DNA of 64,000 bases from Bufo bufo (Eukaryota; Chordata; Amphibia; Anura; Bufonidae). A program made the translations under genes and the position numbers. A model generated the notes under the pieces. It made no database searches. It was given only the letters and a program-made list of their open reading frames with translations, and was not told where the DNA came from. Below are positions 11,585 to 24,919 of the stretch, one piece after another; the first letter of the stretch is position 1, and every line of letters begins with the position of its first letter. The stretch is taken from the NCBI RefSeq assembly GCF_905171765.1, contig NC_053392.1, forward strand, positions 40,189,114-40,253,113. The letters run 5' to 3'.

Positions 11585-13700
11585 ATACCAGTGACCATAT
11601 AGCAGTACCAGCCATATCACCGACCATATAACGGTACCAGCCATATCACCGACCATATAGCAGTACCAGCCATATCACTGACCATATAACAGTACCAGCC
11701 AAATCACCGACCATATAACAGTACCAGCCATATCACCGACCATGTAACAGTACCAGCCATATCACCGACCATATAGCAGTACCAGCCATATCACCGACCA
11801 TATATCAGTACCAGCCATATCACTGACCATATAGCAGTACCAGCCATATCACCGACCATATAACGGTACCAGCCATATCAGTGACCATATAACAGTACCA
11901 GCCATATCACCGACCATATATTAGTACCAGCCATATCACCGACCATATAACAGTACCAGCCATATCACCGACCATATATCAGTACCAGCCATATCACTGA
12001 CCATATAGCAGTACCAGCCATATCACCGACCATATAACAGTACCAGCCATATCAGTGACCATATAACAGTACCAGTCATATCACTGACCATATAACAGTA
12101 CCAGCCATATCAGTGACCATATAACAGTACCAGCCATATCACCGACCATATATTAGTACCAGCCATATCACCGACCATATAACAGTACCAGCCATATCAC
12201 CGACCATATAACAGTACCAGCCATATCACCGACCATATAACGGTACCAGCCATATCACCGACCATATAACAGTACCAGTCATATCACTGACCATATAACA
12301 GTACCAGCCATATCAGTGACCATATAACAGTACCAGCCATATCACCGACCATATATTAGTACCAGCCATATCACCGACCATATAACAGTACCAGCCATAT
12401 CACCGACCATATAACAGTACCAGCCATATCACCGACCATATAACAGTACCAGCCATATCAGTGACCATATAACAGTACCAGCCATATCACCGACCATATA
12501 GCAGTACCAGCCATATCACCGACCATATAGCAGTACCAGCCATATCACCGACCATATAACAGTACCAGCCATATCACTGACCATATAACAGTACCAGCCA
12601 TATCACCGACCATATAACAGTACCAGCCATATCACTGACCATATAACAGTACCAGCCATATCACCGACCATATAACAGTACCAGCCATATCACCGACCAT
12701 ATAACAGTACCAGCCATATCAGTGACCATATAACAGTACCAGCCATATCACCGACCATATAACAGTACCAGCCATATCACCGACCATATAGCAGTACCAG
12801 CCATATCACCGACCATATAACAGTACCAGCCATATCACCGACCATATAACAGTACCAGCCATATCACCGACCATATAACGGTACCAGCCATATCACCGAC
12901 CATATAACAGTACCAGCCATATCACCGACCATATAACAGTACCAGCCATATCACTGACCATATAACAGTACCAGCCATATCACCGACCATATAGCAGTAC
13001 CAGCCATATCACCGACCATATAACAGTACCAGCCATATCACCGACCATATAACAGTACCAGCCATATCACCGACCATATAGCAGTACCAGCCATATCACC
13101 GACCATATAGCAGTACCAGCCATATCACCGACCATATAGCAGTACCAGCCATATCACCGACCATATAGCAGTACCAGCCATATCACCGACCAGATAGCAG
13201 TACCAGCTATATCACCGACCATATAGCAGTACCAACCATATCACTGACCATATAACAGTACCAGCCATATCACCGACCATATAGCAGTACCAGCTATATC
13301 ACCGACCATATAGCAGTACCAACCATATCACGACCATATAACAGTACCAGCCATATCACCGACCATATAGCAGTACCAGCCATATCACCGACCAGATAAC
13401 GGTACCAGCCATATCACCGACCATATAATGGTACCAGCCATATCACCGACCATATAACAGTACTAGCCATATCACCGACCATATAGCAGTACCAGCCATA
13501 TCACCGACCATATAGCAGTACCAGCCATATCACCGACCATATAACAGTACCAGTCATACCAGTGACCATGTATTGGTACCAACCATATCACCGACCATAT
13601 AACAGTACCAGCCATATCACCGACCATATAACAGTACCAGCCATACCAGTGACCATATAACAGTACCAGCCATATCACTGACCATATAACAGTACCAGTT
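11585..13700. repeat. 29-bp minisatellite, about 73 copies
   Basis: The monomer is CCATATCACCGACCATATAA followed by CAGTACCAG. Common variants are CACCG/CACTG/CAGTG and AACAG/AGCAG/AACGG/ATCAG/TTAG. Variant combinations recur in blocks (for example around 11890-12110 and 12130-12320), showing segmental duplication within the array. Reading frames here are artefacts. Confidence 0.95.
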
Positions 13701-14984
13701 ATATTATTGCTCATAGAATTGTACCGGTCACATCCATGGTCATCTCAGTGTCAATAAGCTACTGAAAGCCTGATGAGGTCTCATTTCATTGTGCCCGCCA
13801 TGCTAGGACCCTGGTTGTGTTTTTTGTGTCATTTTTGTGACTTCACCCATGCCTGGAAATGGTATTGGTGTTGGTATTAGATCTCTATGACCCACTATAA
13901 ACCTCCAGTTACATAAATTGTCCCAGAGGAGCCCCAAATGCAGCAAACCTATAGCCCCCTATGACCATTTAACCAGAACCCAGCTCAGCTTATTCAATCT
14001 CCGAGTGAAGACCTGGTCTTATAACCCTGACCTCATCATACGGCACTATCTCATTATCCACCCTTTAAATCAACCCCAGACTTACAATAATGGAGACGCT
14101 GTGCCTTTAAGTGCCTCCATTGCAAATCATTTAAGTGCTGCATCTGTGAATTTGTCGCCATTAACATAAAGCACATCCTACACAGCTCGATACACATGTA
14201 ATCTATCAATTACCGGCCTCAGCGGCTGCTATCACATATGGTTAAGAAAAATATTGGGTCTACTGAGCATTACCGAAATGAACATTGACCTTGATCGGCG
14301 ACTGAAACCAATCTAACGTGCAGGATTTATGTCATAAGAACGTATGCAAACAGTGTGTGCTGGTTTAGAGTGCACCCTGGTAAAGCTGGGTGAGATACTC
14401 TGCAGGATGAAGAGGGGCAAGGGCACTGCTATAGGGAATGCAGAAGTAGCCATTGCAGTAGACCTCAGAGATTTAAGGTTTGCCTCTGAGGAGGGGTTAC
14501 TAAGGACTTTGCTTTCAAATTCATTGAGTATTAGGGTTGACGCGTATCAGGTCAGACTTCCCAAGATGGACCACAGCCGACCCCTCTGTGCATTTACACT
14601 GCCAGCAGCCTACTGTTGAGGACCAGCAATGGTCAAGATTGGAGCCAAGAGCTTTCAGGGCCTCAACATCTAAGGGATCAAAACCAAGTTTTATGTGTGT
14701 GGTTGGGGGGGGGGGGGGGGGGGGGTAGGCACTAAACCTTTGTGATTTCCCACATAGGAAAGACAAAAACTTCATAACTGCACACCCTGAAGCCAAAAAA
14801 GCTGCTGCCCCAACCTGGGGACTACTCGTCATATCCCTATAGAAGTTAGAAGTGTGCCCAGTGAGGTTGTAGTCCAGGCATCGGACTACAGAATCTGGTG
14901 TCATGGGCCACACAAAGAGACCACGTACATGGAGGTCTTTTTTTTATTACAGGAGTTGGTAGAACTTTTTGTGATTAGACATAT
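13701..14984. other. Intronic stretch with poly-G tract
   Basis: A run of more than 20 G lies at about 14705-14726. Short frames at 13918-14619 show no recognisable domain. No exon of the receptor gene is expected here, since exon 2 and exon 3 are already accounted for. Confidence 0.4.
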
Positions 14985-16060
14985 ACAGTAAATTCAGAAC
15001 TCTGAGATAATAAGTCAGATTCTGAGATAATATGTCAGTGCTCAGAGAGATGGAAGGAATCCTTGCTCTGGGATACGTTAGTGTCAGGGCTATGTGATAA
15101 GATAATAAGTCAGGGTTCTTGCTTAACGTTCACCAGCCTTTGAGGTAGTAAACCACTTTTTAATATGTCAGACCGATGAGATAATAAGTCAGTAATCTGA
15201 GTCTTCCGTTGGGCATAATAAGTCAGTGCTTTGAGATCCAGAAAGTATAAGCTCAGAGATGATAATTGCTCTCATTTGAAGTCAGGATCGGAGATAATAA
15301 GTCACTGATCAGAGATAATATGTCAGAGCTATGAGGTAATAGATCAGAAATGTGAATTCATTTGTCAGAGCTGTGAGATAATATCAGACATCTGAGATAG
15401 TAACTCAGAGCTATCAGTTAGTATCTCAGAGCTTTTAGCTTATAGATCAGCTCTATGAGATATGTCAGAGCTATGGGATAATATTTCACAGCTATGCAAT
15501 AATTTGTCAGAGCTGTGACATAGTAACCAAGAGCCATGAGTTAATATATTGGATAGTTAGTCAAAGCTGAGAGATAGTATGTCTGAGCTATGAGATATGT
15601 CAGAACTGTGAGATAGTAAATCAAAACTATAAGATAATAAGTCAGAGCAATAAGATAATATGTCAGAGCTGTGAGATAGTAACACGGAGCTATGAGATAA
15701 TATATGGGATTAGTCAGAGCTCAGAGACCGTAAATCAGAGCTATGAAATATGTCAGAACTGTGAAATAATAACTCAGCTGTGAGATAGTATGTCAGAGCG
15801 CTGAGATCATAATTTATATATTACCTCTAAGATAATATGACAAAGCTCTGAGCTAGTAACTCAGAGACATGCAAGAATAATTATGAGCTATCAGTTAGTG
15901 TGTCAAAGCTTTAGCTTGTAGATCAACTCTGAGATAGGTATGTCACAGCTGCGGGATAATATTTCACAGCCATGCAATAATATGTCAGAGCTGTGACGTA
16001 GTAACTGAGCTATGAGATAATATGTTGGATAGCTAATCAAAGCTCAGAGATAGTAAGTCA
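14985..16060. repeat. Degenerate ~20-bp tandem array
   Basis: Monomer close to GAGATAATATGTCAGAGCTG with many substitutions and length changes. It merges on its right into the regular 39-bp array, whose unit looks like two diverged copies of this monomer. Confidence 0.85.
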
Positions 16061-17595
16061 GAGCTATGAGATAACACATCAGCACTAGGAGATATGTCAG
16101 AGCTGTGAGATAATACATCAGCACTAGGAGATATGTCAGAGCTGTGAGATAATACATCAGCACTAGGAGATACGTCAGAGCTGTGAGATAATACATCAGC
16201 ACTAGGAGATACGTCAGAGCTGTGAGATAACACATCAGCACTAGGAGATATGTCAGAGCTGTGAGATAATACATCAGCACTAGGAGATATGTCAGAGCTG
16301 TGAGATAATACATCAGCACTAGGAGATACGTCAGAGCTGTGAGATAACACATCAGCACTAGGAGATACGTCAGAGCTGTGAGATAATACAGCAGCACTAG
16401 GAGATATGTCAGAGCTGTGAGATAACACATCAGCACTAGGAGATATGTCAGAGCTGTGAGATAATACATCAGCACTAGGAGATATGTCAGAGCTGTGAGA
16501 TAATACATCAGCACTAGGAGATATATCAGAGCTGTGAGATAATACATCAGCACTAGGAGATACGTCAGAGCTGTGAGATAATACATCCGCACTAGGAGAT
16601 ACATCAGAGCTGTGAGATAATACATCAGCACTAGGAGATATATCAGAGCTGTGAGATAATACATCAGCACTAGGAGATATATCAGAGCTGTGAGATAATA
16701 CATCCGCACTAGGAGATATATCAGAGCTGTGAGATAATACATCAGCACTAGGAGATATATCAGAGCTGTGAGATAATACATCAGCACTAGGAGATATATC
16801 AGAGCTGTGAGATAATACATCCGCACTAGGAGATACGTCAGAGCTGTGAGATAATACATCAGCACTAGGAGATACGTCAGAGCTGTGAGATAATACATCA
16901 GCACTAGGAGATATGTCAGAGCTGTGAGATAATACATCAGCACTAGGAGATATATCAGAGCTGTGAGATAATACATCAGCACTAGGAGATATATCAGAGC
17001 TGTGAGATAATACATCAGCACTAGGAGATATGTCAGAGCTGTGAGATAATACATCAGCACTAGGAGATATATCAGAGCTGTGAGATAATACATCAGCACT
17101 AGGAGATATGTCAGAGCTGTGAGATAATACATCAGCACTAGGAGATATGTCAGAGCTGTGAGATAATACATCAGCACTAGGAGATATGTCAGAGCGGTGA
17201 GATAATACATCAGCACTAGGAGATATGTCAGAGCGGTGAGATAATACATCAGCACTAGGAGATATATCAGAGCTGTGAGATAATACATCAGCACTAGGAG
17301 ATATATCAGAGCTGTGAGATAATACATCAGCACTAGGAGATATGTCAGAGCTGTGAGATAATACATCAGCACTAGGAGATATGTCAGAGCTGTGAGATAA
17401 TACATCAGCACTAGGAGATATGTCAGAGCGGTGAGATAATACATCAGCACTAGGAGATATGTCAGAGCTGTGAGATAATACATCAGCACTAGGAGATATA
17501 TCAGAGCTGTGAGATAATACATCAGCACTAGGAGATATATCAGAGCTGTGAGATAATACATCAGCACTAGGAGATATATCAGAGCTGTGAGATAG
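16061..17595. repeat. 39-bp minisatellite, about 39 copies
   Basis: The unit is CAGAGCTGTGAGATAATACA then TCAGCACTAGGAGATATGT, 39 bp and highly uniform. Variants include ATACGT and ATATAT, TAACACATC and CATCCGC. Because 39 is a multiple of three and the unit lacks stops in two minus-strand frames, it yields 600- and 507-codon open frames with 13-residue periods. I regard these as non-coding artefacts. Confidence 0.95.
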
Positions 17596-18477
17596 TAGCT
17601 CAGCTGTCAGAGCGGTGAGATAATAAGTCAGAGCTCTGAGATCATCATTTATTTTTAAGCAGAGCTTTACTTTAATGCAACCAATTTCCAGCATTTTCCA
17701 ATCTCCCGAGTTTTTTGCCCCAGTATAATGTTGACACCCCTCGGACAGAACATATTTCAGGCCCCCTCCTTCCTGCAGAGCCCCTCCATTTATACGGCAG
17801 GACCTAACTTTATCCACGAGTCCTGCGCCGATCACTTACAATAATCTAATATACAAAATATAGAATTCCGCAGATACATGGAGTATATACCGCCAGATCC
17901 TATCATCCTGTGTTCTGTCAGTGACTGTCCCCGATTACCGTGCTTGTATTATGTCTATTACAGGCATAACCTATCGCACCAGACATATCAGATACTCAGC
18001 TCTGCCTTACTAGGCCACCTGTTGCGAGGTCACCATCACTTATTTAACACACCGGTTTTTCTAGTCGCTGACTAACCGTAATGCCTCCATATACATTAAT
18101 GAACCAATAAATAATAACCCGCTATTAATATGATGGCGGCACGCTCGGCTGGAGCTCCACAGTCGCTGATATAGAAACCCCATGGCGGTATTTTTCTTTC
18201 ATTTTAGCTCTATAAATATTAATATGTTTCTCTGCAGCTTCTGCCGCCGTCAGGATTCTGTTCTTTATTGGTGGCGCCGGGCGGACCCACCGGGTAATGA
18301 GATCTTTGGTGACGGGTTATTTCGTGCTTAGCTGAGGCCCTTTTAAGAGCCGTTCTTCCATTTTCTCCTCCGATTACTGATAAAGCTTTGATTGCGGCGC
18401 ATCTAGAGAATATTGTCTACTCTTACGACTGACCATGCCACCACTGAAACTCTAACTTTGTTTTCTGTTGTTTGCAG
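17596..18477. other. End of intron 2
   Basis: No repeat family recognised. The last bases before exon 3 form a pyrimidine-rich acceptor, TTTTCTGTTGTTTGCAG. Confidence 0.45.
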
Positions 18478-18522
18478 GATGAGAAAAATCAAATGATGAC
18501 GACGAACGTGTGGCTCAAGCAG
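18478..18522 (+). CDS. chrna2: Neuronal nicotinic acetylcholine receptor alpha-2, exon 3
   Basis: A 45-bp exon, the classical length of this exon in neuronal nicotinic receptor genes, with acceptor TTTGCAG and donor GTAGGT. It encodes DEKNQMMTTNVWLKQ in phase 0 on both sides. This segment is almost invariant among alpha-2 and alpha-4 subunits. WLKQ, where alpha-4 has WVKQ, supports alpha-2. Confidence 0.96.
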
Positions 18523-19142
18523 GTAGGTCTGATGGGTACACATGGCGCGGGGTAAAAAAAATTAATTGTAGGGAACTGGAGTTTTTGCCCTAAAAATATA
18601 GATCGTGAAGAAACACTGTTACTTTTCACCAGTTTTTCAGTTACTTTTGCTCTTTGTTGTGGGAAAGACAATTCTATTCTATTCTAAGCTGCTGTTGATG
18701 GATCTTTTTTTTCTTTTATGATGTATCTTTATTTAGTAGTTTGGGCCATATTTACTGGTCATGCCACCCTAGTCACATAGCCCTCTATTGAAGAGGATGT
18801 GCCACGTCTCTAATCTGAGGGGTCTGACCAATAGGATGTGAATGATCACGAGAAATGGGGGTCCCATGCCACCTGTATGAACCGAGCAGCCGCTTATGGG
18901 TGTGGTTGGGGTATGAGAATAAATTGAGTGGCAGCAGACAAGCGGAATCTGCCGCTCCTGGTATACTAGTGGCATAGGACCGCCATTCTCTTGATCAGTG
19001 AGGGTCCCAGTGATCAGACCACCACCGATCAGACATCGATTCACCATCCTATGGACGGAGGACAACATATGAACTTGGAACAAACCCTGCTTTTCTGACA
19101 AGTAGGGGTTCTTCAAAGTGGAGCAATACGATAACAGAACCA
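18523..19142. other. Start of intron 3, nothing distinctive
   Basis: No terminal inverted repeats and no supported gene. The minus-strand frame at 18769-19143 has no recognisable motif. Confidence 0.4.
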
Positions 19143-20090
19143 AACTTACTACATAGGTTTAGTACCCAAACTAAGCTTACTACATAGGCTTAGTACCCGA
19201 ACTAAGCTTACTACATAGGCTCAGTACCCGAACCAAACTTACTACATAGGCTCAGTACCAGAACCAAGCTTACTACATAGGCTCAGTACTAGAACCAAGC
19301 TTACTACATAAGCTCAGTACCAGAACCAAGCTTACTATATAGGCTTAGTACCAGAACCAAGTTTACTACATAGGCTTAGTACCACAACCAAGCTTACTAC
19401 ATAGGGTCAGTACCCGAACCAAGCTTACTACATAGGCTCAGTACCAGAACTAAGCTTACTACATGGGCTCAGTACCAGAACCAAGCTTACTACATAGGCT
19501 TAGTACCAGAACCAAGCTTACTACATAGGCTCAGTACCAGAACCAAGCTTGCTACATAGGCTCAGTACCAGAACCAAGCTTGCTACATAGGCTCAGTACC
19601 AGAACCAAGCTTGTTACATAGGCTCAGTACCAGAACCAAGCTTACTGCATAGGTTCAGTACCCAAACCAAGCTTACTACATAGGCTCAGTACCAGAACCA
19701 AGCTTACTACATGGGCTCAGTACCAGAACCAAGCTTACTACATGAGCTCAGTACCAGAACCAAGCTTACTACATAGGCTCAGTACCAGAACCAAGCTTGC
19801 TACATAGGCTTAGTACCAGAACCAAGCTTCCTATATAGGCTCAATACCAGAACCAAGCTTACTACATGGGTTCAGTACCAGTACCAAGCTTACTACATGG
19901 GATCAGTACCAGAACTAAGCTTACTACATGAGTTTAGTACCAGAACCAAGCTTACTACATAGGCTCAGTACCAGAACCTAGCTTAATACATAGGCTCAGT
20001 ACCAAAACCAGGCTTACTACATAGGCTCAGTACCAGAACCAAGCTTACTGCGTGGCTTTGGTACCAGAACAAAGCTTACTGGATACAGTA
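19143..20090. repeat. 31-bp minisatellite, about 30 copies
   Basis: The unit is AACCAAGCTTACTACATAGG then CTCAGTACCAG. It contains a HindIII-type AAGCTT word in nearly every copy. The edges decay gradually. Confidence 0.95.
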
Positions 20091-20633
20091 CATGCAGGAC
20101 CAAAGATAATTTCAGTCATACAGAGAAAACGTAAAACAGAAATTCCATGAGATTTGCCAATGTCCCCAAAAATTGCCATCCATGACATAAACTTTGTGAC
20201 AGTTGCAGGTAGCATGCAAATTCTGTGCAATGGTTTACCTATAAGAAAAATATAAAAATGACAAAAAGCCCTGGAATAATAAAATAAGATAATATCATTT
20301 TATAGCAAAAATTGCTCCAAAAGTGAGTACTTGTGGCATAGTGTAATTTTTTTTATAGAGAGATTTGTACAATACAAAGCCATAATATAGGACAAATAGA
20401 AGTCAGAGATCAGCACTTAGGGAAAATAAAATATGGTGGCTGCCAATAGTAATGGACCACTAACAGGATTTCTCTACTTTTGTAAGTAATGAAATATTTC
20501 TAGTAGAAGCCATCACTTTCTAAACCCTAATGGTGAATGAGATCGTCAATAAAGCATCTCCCTTCCCTCTATTAGTCCTCCTGGCCAAACTACCAAGAAT
20601 GGTACTGTTTCCCATCTTCCATCCAAATAGGAT
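20091..20633. other. Intronic stretch, nothing recognised
   Basis: Moderately A/T-rich with no repeat structure or exon-like frame that I can support. Confidence 0.4.
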
Positions 20634-23388
20634 GCAGTACAGTATTATAGTAGTTACGGTATATAATTGTACATAGGAGCAGTATTATAGTAGTTACGGT
20701 ATATAATTGTACATAGGAGCAGTATTATAGTAGTTATATTCTTGTACATAGGAGCAGTATTATAGTAGTTGTATTCCTGTACATAGGAGCAGTATTATAG
20801 TAGTTATATTCTTGTACATAGGAGCAGTATTATAGTAGTTATATTCTTGTACATAGGAGGCAGTATTATAGTGGTTATATTCTTGTACATAGGAGCAGTA
20901 TTATAGTAGTTATATTCCTGTACATAGGAGCAGTATTATAGTAGTTATATTCTTGTACATAGGAGCAGTATTATAGTAGTTATATTCTTGTACATAGGAG
21001 CAGTATTATAGTAGTTATATTCTTGTACATAGGAGCAGTATTATAGTAGTTATATTCTTGTACATAGGAGGCAGTATTATAGTGGTTATATTCTTGTACA
21101 TAGGAGCAGTATTATAGTAGTTATATTCTTGTACATAGGAGCAGTATTATAGTAGTTATATTCTTGTACATAGGAGGCAGTATTATAGTGGTTATATTCT
21201 TGTACATAGGAGCAGTATTATAGTAGTTATATTCCTGTACATAGGAGCAGTATTATAGTAGTTATATTCTTGTACATAGGAGCAGTATTATAGTAGTTAT
21301 ATTCTTGTACATAGGAGCAGTATTATAGTAGTTATATTCTTGTACATAGGAGCAGTATTATAGTAGTTATATTCTTGTACATAGGAGCAGTATTATAGTA
21401 GTTATATTCTTGTACATAAGAGCAGTATTATAGTAGTTATAATCTTGTACATAGGAGGCAGTATTATAGTAGTTATATTCTTGTACATAGGAGCAGTATT
21501 ATAGTAATTATATTCTTGTACATAGGAGCAGTATTATAGTAGTTATATTCCTGTACATAGGAGCAATATTATAGTAGTTATATTCTTGTACATAGGAGCA
21601 GTATTATAGTAGTTATATTCTTGTACATAGGAGGCAGTATTATAGTAGTTATATTCTTGTACATAGGAGGCAGTATTATAGTAGTTATATTCTTGTACAT
21701 AGGAGCAGTATTATAGTAGTTATATTCTTTTACATAGGAGTAGTATTATAGTAGTTATATTCTTGTACATAGGAGGCAGTATTATAGTAGTTATATTCTT
21801 GTACATAGGAGCAGTATTATGGTAGTTATATTCTTGTACATAGGAGCAGTATTATAGTAGTTATATTCTTGTACATAGGAGCAGTATTATAGTAGTTATA
21901 TTCTTGTACATAGGAGGCGGTATTATAGTAGTTATATCCTTGTACATAGGAGCAGTATTATAGCAGTTATATTCTTGTACATAGGAGGCAGTATTATAGT
22001 AGTTATATTCTTGTACATAGGAGGCAGTATTATAGTAGTTTTATTCTTGTACATAGGAGGCAGTATTATAGTAGTTATATTCTTGTACATAGGAGCAGTA
22101 TTATAGTAGTTATATTCTTGTACATAGGAGGCGGTATTATAGTAGTTATATCCTTGTACATAGGAGCAGTATTATAGTAGTTATATTCTTGTACATAGGA
22201 GGCGGTATTATAGTAGTTATATCCTTGTACATAGGAGCAGTATTATAGTAGTTATATTCTTGTACATAGGAGGCAGTATTATAGTAGTTATATTCTTGTA
22301 CATAGGAGGCAGTATTATAGTAGTTATATTCTTGTACATAGAAGCAGTATTATAGTAGTTATATTCTTGTACATAGGAGCAGTATTATAGTAGTTATATT
22401 CTTGTACATAGGAGGCAGTATTATAGTAGTTATATTCTTGTACATAGGAGCAGTATTATAGTAGTTATATTCTTGTACATAGGAGCAGTATTATAGTAGT
22501 TATATTCTTGTACATAGGAGGCAGTATTATAGTAGTTATATCCTTGTACATAGGAGCAGTATTATAGTAGTTATATTCTTGTACATAGGAGGCAGTATTA
22601 TAGTAGTTATATTCTTGTACATAGGAGGCAGTATTATAGTAGTTATATTCTTGTACATAGAAGCAGTATTATAGTAGTTATATTCTTGTACATAGGAGCA
22701 GTATTATAGTAGTTATATTCTTGTACATAGGAGCAGTATTATAGTAGTTATATTCTTGTACATAGGAGCAGTATTATAGTAGTTATATTCTTGTACATAG
22801 GAGGCAGTATTATAGTAGTTATATTCTTGTACATAGTAGGCAGTATTATAGTAGTTATATTCTTGTACATAGGAGCAGTATTATAGTAGTTATATTCTTG
22901 TACATAGGAGCAGTATTATAGTAGTTATATTCTTGTACATAGGAGGCAGTATTATAGTAGTTATATTCTTGTACATAGGAGCAGTATTATAGTAGTTATA
23001 TTCTTGTACATAGGAGCAGTATTATAGTAGTTATATTCTTGTACATAGGAGGCAGTATTATAGTAGTTATATTCTTGTACATAGGAGGCAGTATTATAGT
23101 AGTTATATTCTTGTACATAGGAGGCAGTATTATAGTAGTTATATTCTTGTACATAGGAGGCAGTATTATAGTAGTTATATTCTTGTACATAGGAGCAGTA
23201 TTATAGTAGTTATATTCTTGTACATAGGAGCAGTATTATAGTAGTTATATTCTTGTACATAGGAGCAGTATTATAGTAGTTATATTCTTATACATAGGAG
23301 GCAGTATTATAGCAGTTATATTCCTGTACATAGGAGGCAGTATTATAGTAGTTATATTCTTGTACACAGAAGGTAGTATTATAGTAGC
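20634..23388 (+). repeat. 35/36-bp minisatellite, array 1 (about 78 copies)
   Basis: The unit is AGCAGTATTATAGTAGTTAT then ATTCTTGTACATAGG (35 bp), with a 36-bp variant carrying an extra G (AGGCAG). The first units are a distinct early variant with TTACGGTATATAATTG. Blocks of 35- and 36-bp variants recur in order, indicating local segmental duplication. The same monomer occurs at three other independent places in this gene. The right edge abuts a TTAA-flanked palindromic element. Confidence 0.97.
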
Positions 23389-24143
23389 TTAAAGCGAACC
23401 TTTCACCAGGATTTCACTTAATAAACTATGACCAGTACCTTATAGATTATCCTCATTGTGGTTCAATGCATTCTTGTGACGCTTTCCTGGGATGTATATT
23501 GATGAAAAAAACGACTTATAAAGTCATCGTCTCCAGCTCCTGAAGTCACGCTAGAAGTCAAGGGGGTAGCCCTTCCCTCACTCCGGGCTGTAACTCCCCT
23601 GCCCTAACCCCTCCTCTAAGTAGTGTAACTGACACCCGGCTCAGTCGCCGGGACCGCGCTTGTACAGGCGGCGCATGTGCCGTCGGTCTCAGTAGCAGCG
23701 CGATCCCGTCTATCGTGAAGACTGGGGCGCGCGCGCCTGAAGAACAGAAGACAGGGAGGCATCAGGGACGGACGGCGCATGCGCGATTCACTTACAGGAT
23801 CGCGCTTCAGTCCGCGCGATAGACGGGATCGCGCTGCTACTGAGACCGACGGCGCATGCGCCGCCAGTACAAGCGCGGTCCCGGCGACTGAGCCGGGTGT
23901 CAGTTACACTACTTAGAGGAGGGGTTAGGGCAGGGGAGTTACAGCCCGGAGTGAGGGAAGGGCTACCCCCTTGACTTCTAGCGTGACTTCAGGAGCTGGA
24001 GACGATGACTTTATAAGTCGTTTTTTTCATCAATATACATCCCAGGAAAGCGGGACAAGAATGCATTTAAACAGAATGAGCATAATCTATAAGGTACTGG
24101 TCATAGTTTATTAAGTGAAATCCTGGTGAAAGGTTCGCTTTAA
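23389..24143. mobile_element. Large palindromic TTAA-flanked MITE
   Basis: Flanked by TTAA on both sides (23389-23392 and 24140-24143), the target duplication used by piggyBac elements. The ends are AGCGAACCTTTCACC and GGTGAAAGGTTCGCT. The two arms, about 330 bp each, are nearly perfect reverse complements around a roughly 100-bp GC-rich centre. No reading frame, so it would need a transposase in trans. Confidence 0.85.
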
Positions 24144-24541
24144 AAAATAGCAGTCACTTTCGTAAGTCAGGAGAGTTCTCCAAGCAGTTGTCTGTTTCCC
24201 CACCCCCTTCCTTTCACTATTAAAGGTTAGAATAAGAATCCCGACACATTAGTTATTGTGTTCCTTTTTGGTGCTGGATATTCTTAGGTGTTGGATTATA
24301 AATAGATACTGTATATCCTGTGACTTACATCAGTGGGGAGTGTAATTCTTCACACTTGGTGTTAGATGAGGTTATTTGTGCATCTGTTCCATCCATGGGT
24401 GTTTTGTATTATTTTAATCACTTGTCACAGTCATTTTATGGTATACATCATATTGCAGACATTACCTTATGTTTCCAGTGTGTCTATTCAATCCTAAAAA
24501 TGGTGGAAACCACTAGATATATGTGAAGCTTCCCTGCGTGG
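24144..24541. other. Intronic stretch, nothing recognised
   Basis: Separates two TTAA-flanked elements. A 68-codon frame at 24320-24526 has no recognisable motif. Confidence 0.4.
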
Positions 24542-24872
24542 TTAAAGGGGTTCTGCATTTTTATTTAACTGATGATCTATCCTCTGGATAGATCATCGGC
24601 TTCTGATCGGCTGGGGTCCGACACCCGGGACCCCCGCCGATCAGCTGTTTGAGAAGGCAGTGGCGCTCCAGTAGCGCCGCGGCCTTCTCACTGTTTACTG
24701 CCGGCCCACTGACGTCACGACTAGTATCAACTAGCGTGGGCGGGGCTAAGCACTGTTTACTCTCAAACAGCTGATCGGCGGGGGTCCCGGGTGTCGGACC
24801 CCAGCCGATCAGAAGCTGATGATCTATCCAGAGGATAGATCATCAGTTAAATGACAGTGCAGAACCCCTTTA
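24542..24872. mobile_element. Second palindromic TTAA-flanked MITE
   Basis: TTAA lies at both borders, with ends AGGGGTTCTGCA and TGCAGAACCCCT. The long complementary arms include GATGATCTATCC and TCGGCTGGGGTCCGACACCC. The family differs from the preceding element although the target site is the same. Non-coding. Confidence 0.85.
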
Positions 24873-24919
24873 ATACTTGAAATAAACGGGGACATTGTTA
24901 AATTGAGGCTCTAGGATTC

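Noticed and set aside
16033..17835. 600-residue repeat protein on the minus strand
   Set aside because: Explained by a 39-bp minisatellite whose unit is a multiple of three; two frames are open equally and there is no promoter or splice evidence.
20634..23388. CRISPR-like array
   Set aside because: The units are contiguous with no unique spacers, and the DNA is vertebrate.
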